Source: Bradyrhizobium sp. CB3481
GTDB taxonomy: Bacteria > Pseudomonadota > Alphaproteobacteria > Rhizobiales > Xanthobacteraceae
Direction: 5' to 3'
DNA: 64,000 nt
Assembly: GCF_029714305.1 (NCBI RefSeq)
Contig: NZ_CP121647.1
Coordinates: 7,832,501-7,896,500 of the forward strand
This document shows positions 61,565-64,000 of this stretch, piece after piece. The number at the start of each line of letters is the position of its first letter. Within the stretch, counting starts at the first letter, position 1. Both the position numbers and the translations under genes were made by a program. The notes under the pieces are model-generated. The model did not search any database and was not told where the DNA came from. It was given only the letters and a program-made list of their open reading frames with translations.

Positions 61565-62044
61565 TTACGCGCCGGCCGGTCGTGCCGTGATGGCATTGCG
61601 AAATGCCAACGGCGAAGCGATCATATCGAGGGTCTTGCCGCCCTCGCCGACCCCGAGGACCGTGACATCGCCGTAGTTGAGGATGCGGCCGAGGATGCTC
61701 TGGTTGACGTCGACGCTCTCGACCTTGTCCACGCTCATTTCAAACGTCTGCCGCTGAACAAAGCCGGTCTTGTGGACGACACGGAAATTGGTGACGTCGG
61801 TCTCGGTGGTCCATCGATGGAACCAGGCGGTCGCGGTTTTGTACAACGCCGCGATGGCCGATACCCCCGCCAGCGACAGGCAGATCAGTGCGGATGGGCC
61901 CGCCGGCACCATGCCCGAGAGCACCAGGAATACGCCCGCGACAATCCAGCCGATGATCGCCGGCAAGAAGAATATCCAATGCGCGTTGGTCGAATACAGC
62001 ACCCTTTCCCCGGGCTGCAGTATTTCGTCGATATACCGGCCCAT
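61565..62044 (-). CDS. Bacterial PH domain membrane protein
   Basis: A 159-residue protein: MGRYIDEILQPGERVLYSTN, two membrane helices (WIFFLPAIIGWIVAGVFLVL and ALICLSLAGVSAIAALY), and the PH (bPH_2) domain TTETDVTNFRVVHKTGFVQR, DKVESVDVNQSILGRILNYG, VTVLGVGEGGKTLDMIASPL. Function is unknown, probably in the inner membrane. It is the promoter-proximal gene of the pair with ubiG, divergent from lysC. Confidence 0.88.
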   Translation of the reverse strand: MGRYIDEILQPGERVLYSTNAHWIFFLPAIIGWIVAGVFLVLSGMVPAGPSALICLSLAGVSAIAALYKTATAWFHRWTTETDVTNFRVVHKTGFVQRQTFEMSVDKVESVDVNQSILGRILNYGDVTVLGVGEGGKTLDMIASPLAFRNAITARPAGA

Positions 62045-62116
62045 ACGCTCGCCCTGAATTAACCCGCTACCACAGCAATTTACGCCATTTTGGATCGAAA
62101 ACGAAACCGGGGGTGC

Positions 62117-62145
62117 TTGCCCCGGACCGCGCCGCTATGTATACG
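62117..62145 (+). promoter_or_regulatory. Putative sigma-70 promoter of lysC
   Basis: TTGCCC (62117-62122), 17-bp spacer, TATACG (62140-62145). Predicted start near 62152, giving a leader of about 68 bases. Confidence 0.5.
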
Positions 62146-62219
62146 CCGCTTTCGACCCGGGCGCTCCACTTTCCGTACGGGTCACCTAACTTATCCTCAC
62201 AGGGAATGCACGCGTCGTC

Positions 62220-63473
62220 ATGGGCCGCCTCGTGATGAAATTCGGCGGCACGTCCGTCGCCAATATCGACCGAATCCGCAACGTCGCGCGGCACGTCAAG
62301 CGCGAAGTCGATGCCGGGCATGATGTCGCCGTCGTCGTCTCTGCGATGGCCGGCAAGACCAACGAGCTGGTGGATTGGTGCCGCGACGCCTCGCCGATGC
62401 ATGATGCGCGGGAATATGACGCGGTAGTGGCATCCGGCGAACAGGTGACCTCGGGCCTCTTGGCGATCGTGTTGCAAGGCATGGGCATCCAGGCCCGCTC
62501 CTGGCAGGGCTGGCAGATCCCGATCAAGACTTCCGACGCCCACGCCTCGGCGCGGATACTCGAGATCGACGGCAGCGAGATCGTCCACCGTTTCAAGGAT
62601 CGCAAGGAAGTCGCCGTCATCGCCGGCTTCCAGGGTATCAATCCGCAGACCAACCGAATCACCACGCTCGGGCGCGGCGGGTCTGACACCTCGGCGGTGG
62701 CGATTGCCGCCGCCCTCCGGGCCGACCGCTGCGATATCTACACCGACGTCGATGGGGTCTACACGACCGATCCACGGGTGGTTCCCAAGGCGCGGCGCCT
62801 CGACAAGATCGCCTTCGAGGACATGCTGGAACTGGCCTCGCTAGGCGCCAAGGTGCTGCAGGTGCGCTCGGTGGAACTCGGCATGGTGCACAACATGCCC
62901 GTTTTCGTCCGTTCCAGCTTCGACAAGCCCGAGGATATCGACCCGCACGGAACGCCGCCGGGCACGCTGATCTGCAGTGAGGAGGAAATCATGGAAAGCC
63001 ACGTCGTCACCGGCATCGCCTTCACCAAGGACGAGGCCCAGATTTCGCTGCGCCAGATCGAGGACAAGCCGGGCGTTGCCGCAGCCATCTTTGGCCCCCT
63101 GGCGGACGCCAATATCAACGTCGACATGATCGTGCAGAACGTCTCCGAGGACGGCAAGACCACCGACCTCACGTTCACCGTTCCGGCCGCCGACTATAAC
63201 CGCGCCCGCGAGACCATCACCGCGGCAAAGGGCAAGATCGGCTATATCAGGCTCGACAGCGCCACCGACGTCTCCAAGGTCTCGGTGATCGGCAGCGGCA
63301 TGCGCAGCCATGCCGGCGTTGCGGCCAAGGCGTTCAAGGCGCTTTCCGAGCGCAATATCAACATCCGCGCCATCACCACCTCCGAAATCAAGTTTTCGGT
63401 GCTGATCGACGCCGCCTATACCGAGCTTGCGGTGCGCACGCTGCACACGCTCTACGGGCTCGACCAGACTTAG
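62220..63473 (+). CDS. lysC: Aspartate kinase
   Basis: A 417-residue aspartokinase of the short class: MGRLVMKFGGTSVANIDRIR (the K-F-G-G-T-S motif), RITTLGRGGSDTSAVAIAAA, then two ACT domains (VTGIAFTKDEAQISLRQIED and VSVIGSGMRSHAGVAAKAFK) that bind Lys/Thr. It phosphorylates Asp to start Lys, Met and Thr synthesis. A downstream in-frame start at residue 6 (MKFGG) is possible. It precedes ptsP, a conserved rhizobial pair. Confidence 0.97.
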   Translation: MGRLVMKFGGTSVANIDRIRNVARHVKREVDAGHDVAVVVSAMAGKTNELVDWCRDASPMHDAREYDAVVASGEQVTSGLLAIVLQGMGIQARSWQGWQIPIKTSDAHASARILEIDGSEIVHRFKDRKEVAVIAGFQGINPQTNRITTLGRGGSDTSAVAIAAALRADRCDIYTDVDGVYTTDPRVVPKARRLDKIAFEDMLELASLGAKVLQVRSVELGMVHNMPVFVRSSFDKPEDIDPHGTPPGTLICSEEEIMESHVVTGIAFTKDEAQISLRQIEDKPGVAAAIFGPLADANINVDMIVQNVSEDGKTTDLTFTVPAADYNRARETITAAKGKIGYIRLDSATDVSKVSVIGSGMRSHAGVAAKAFKALSERNINIRAITTSEIKFSVLIDAAYTELAVRTLHTLYGLDQT

Positions 63474-63794
63474 AACGATTTTCTCTCAAATTTAGCGCAT
63501 GGTCTGATCGTCAGACCGGTCAGTTTGGCGGATCATGCGCTTCGCTGGCGCAGCATCGGCCCTGACACATACGTTATTGCTTCTGGCAGGCGTTTTGCTT
63601 GGCAAAGCAAGCCTCGATTGGCTATAGGCCTAGAGAGGTGGGTTGCCGCACACTGCGCCATCGTTGGCGATCCCATTCGGCGGGATCAGGTGCCTTGCGG
63701 CAGCGCCGAATGAATAAAATTGTTGGTTTTGGTGCGTTTCACGCCAGCTGCCGGCCACCCGGCGGGCTGGCCTTGCGGGGGAGGATATCAACAC
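63474..63794. other. Intergenic region between lysC and ptsP
   Basis: About 320 bases without a gene. GGTCTGA-TCG-TCAGACC (63501-63517) is a hairpin after lysC, without a T-run, and TTGCTT-GGCA-AAGCAA (63595-63610) overlaps a promoter-like pair. Confidence 0.5.
63599..63628 (+). promoter_or_regulatory. Possible promoter of ptsP overlapping a palindrome
   Basis: TTGGCA (63599-63604), 18-bp spacer, TATAGG (63623-63628). The -35 overlaps the TTGCTT-GGCA-AAGCAA palindrome, so it may be a controlled promoter. Weak evidence. Confidence 0.35.
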
Positions 63795-64000
63795 ATGCGG
63801 AGCACGTCGGGAGGCCCCCGCGTCTTGTTGAGACGGCTCCGCGAAACCATGGCGGAGAAGGTCTCGGCCCAGGAACGGCTGGACAAGATCGTGGTGCTGA
63901 TCGCGGCCAACATGGTGGCCGAGGTCTGCTCCTGCTACGTGCTGCGCATCGATAACACGCTCGAACTCTACGCCACCGAAGGTCTGAACCGCGACGCGGT
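63795..64000 (+). CDS. ptsP: Phosphoenolpyruvate-protein phosphotransferase PtsP, N-terminal part (3' truncated)
   Basis: The first 68 residues, MRSTSGGPRVLLRRLRETMA, AQERLDKIVVLIAANMVAEV and YVLRIDNTLELYATEGLNRD, match the start of PtsP (EI-Ntr), a GAF domain followed (beyond the window) by the PEP-utilising EI domains. It heads the nitrogen phosphotransferase relay and responds to nitrogen status. A GGGGGAGGA stretch lies nine bases before the ATG. The gene runs off the window's end. Confidence 0.88.
   Translation, partial: MRSTSGGPRVLLRRLRETMAEKVSAQERLDKIVVLIAANMVAEVCSCYVLRIDNTLELYATEGLNRDA

Noticed and set aside
1..64000. CRISPR arrays, rRNA operon, transposases, integrases other than XerD, prophage genes
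   Set aside because: I looked for repeat-spacer patterns, rRNA-conserved stretches and recombinase motifs and found none apart from XerD's.

Overview
The window is chromosomal DNA of a high-GC alphaproteobacterium, most likely Bradyrhizobium or a close relative in the Nitrobacteraceae. This rests on recognisable rhizobial gene sets (Suv3-like helicase / S4 protein / FdxA / CarD; cobS-cobT; xerD next to aroK-aroB; comF-grxC-nitrilase-DUF1178; lysC-ptsP), on DUF2336, DUF3108 and DUF1178 proteins, and on many intergenic palindromic repeats of the kind common in that group. No rRNA, tRNA, CRISPR array, transposase or prophage was found.

Layout. 1-6.8 kb: fatty-acid or aromatic acyl-CoA catabolism (two acyl-CoA dehydrogenases, two crotonases, a large VOC protein, a Liv-type binding protein). 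7.1-8.0 kb: three small lower-GC genes, including an unusual fusion of a sigma-70 region 1.1-like domain to a ClpX-type zinc finger. 8.1-13.2 kb: VOC protein, secreted nuclease-like protein, M48 lipoprotein protease, plsY and small proteins. 13.3-18.8 kb: the carD/fdxA/S4/helicase group on the minus strand. 19.3-21.1 kb: DUF3108 protein and rpmB, the latter with a near-consensus promoter and a clear terminator. 21.3-25.1 kb: a low-GC CHAT-protease gene and a DUF2235 hydrolase gene, each broken by one single-base homopolymer frameshift. 25.5-31.5 kb: DUF2336 protein, flavin oxidoreductases, a Bug-type binding protein and a Tat-exported esterase-like protein. 31.5-34.8 kb: cobS-GNAT-cobT, aerobic cobaltochelatase. 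35.1-38.1 kb: DedA and two divergent citrate synthases, one fused to an N-terminal DNA-binding helix-turn-helix with palindromes between them. 38.3-42.2 kb: J-domain protein, bolA, a repeat-flanked orphan gene and a CBS-domain membrane protein. 42.3-46.7 kb: aroB, aroK, xerD, accA. 47-55.3 kb: L,D-transpeptidase, secA, parvulin, argJ, mutT. 55.4-64 kb: NDUFAF5-like methyltransferase, comF, grxC, nitrilase, DUF1178, EamA transporter, ubiG, PH-domain protein, lysC and the start of ptsP.

Most genes are core housekeeping genes. The points of interest are the zinc-finger/sigma-1.1 fusion, the HTH-citrate synthase regulatory pair, the broken CHAT gene, the 77-bp direct repeats around an orphan gene, and several very small genes with good ribosome binding sites. 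All family calls are by eye from the sequence; no database search was possible.
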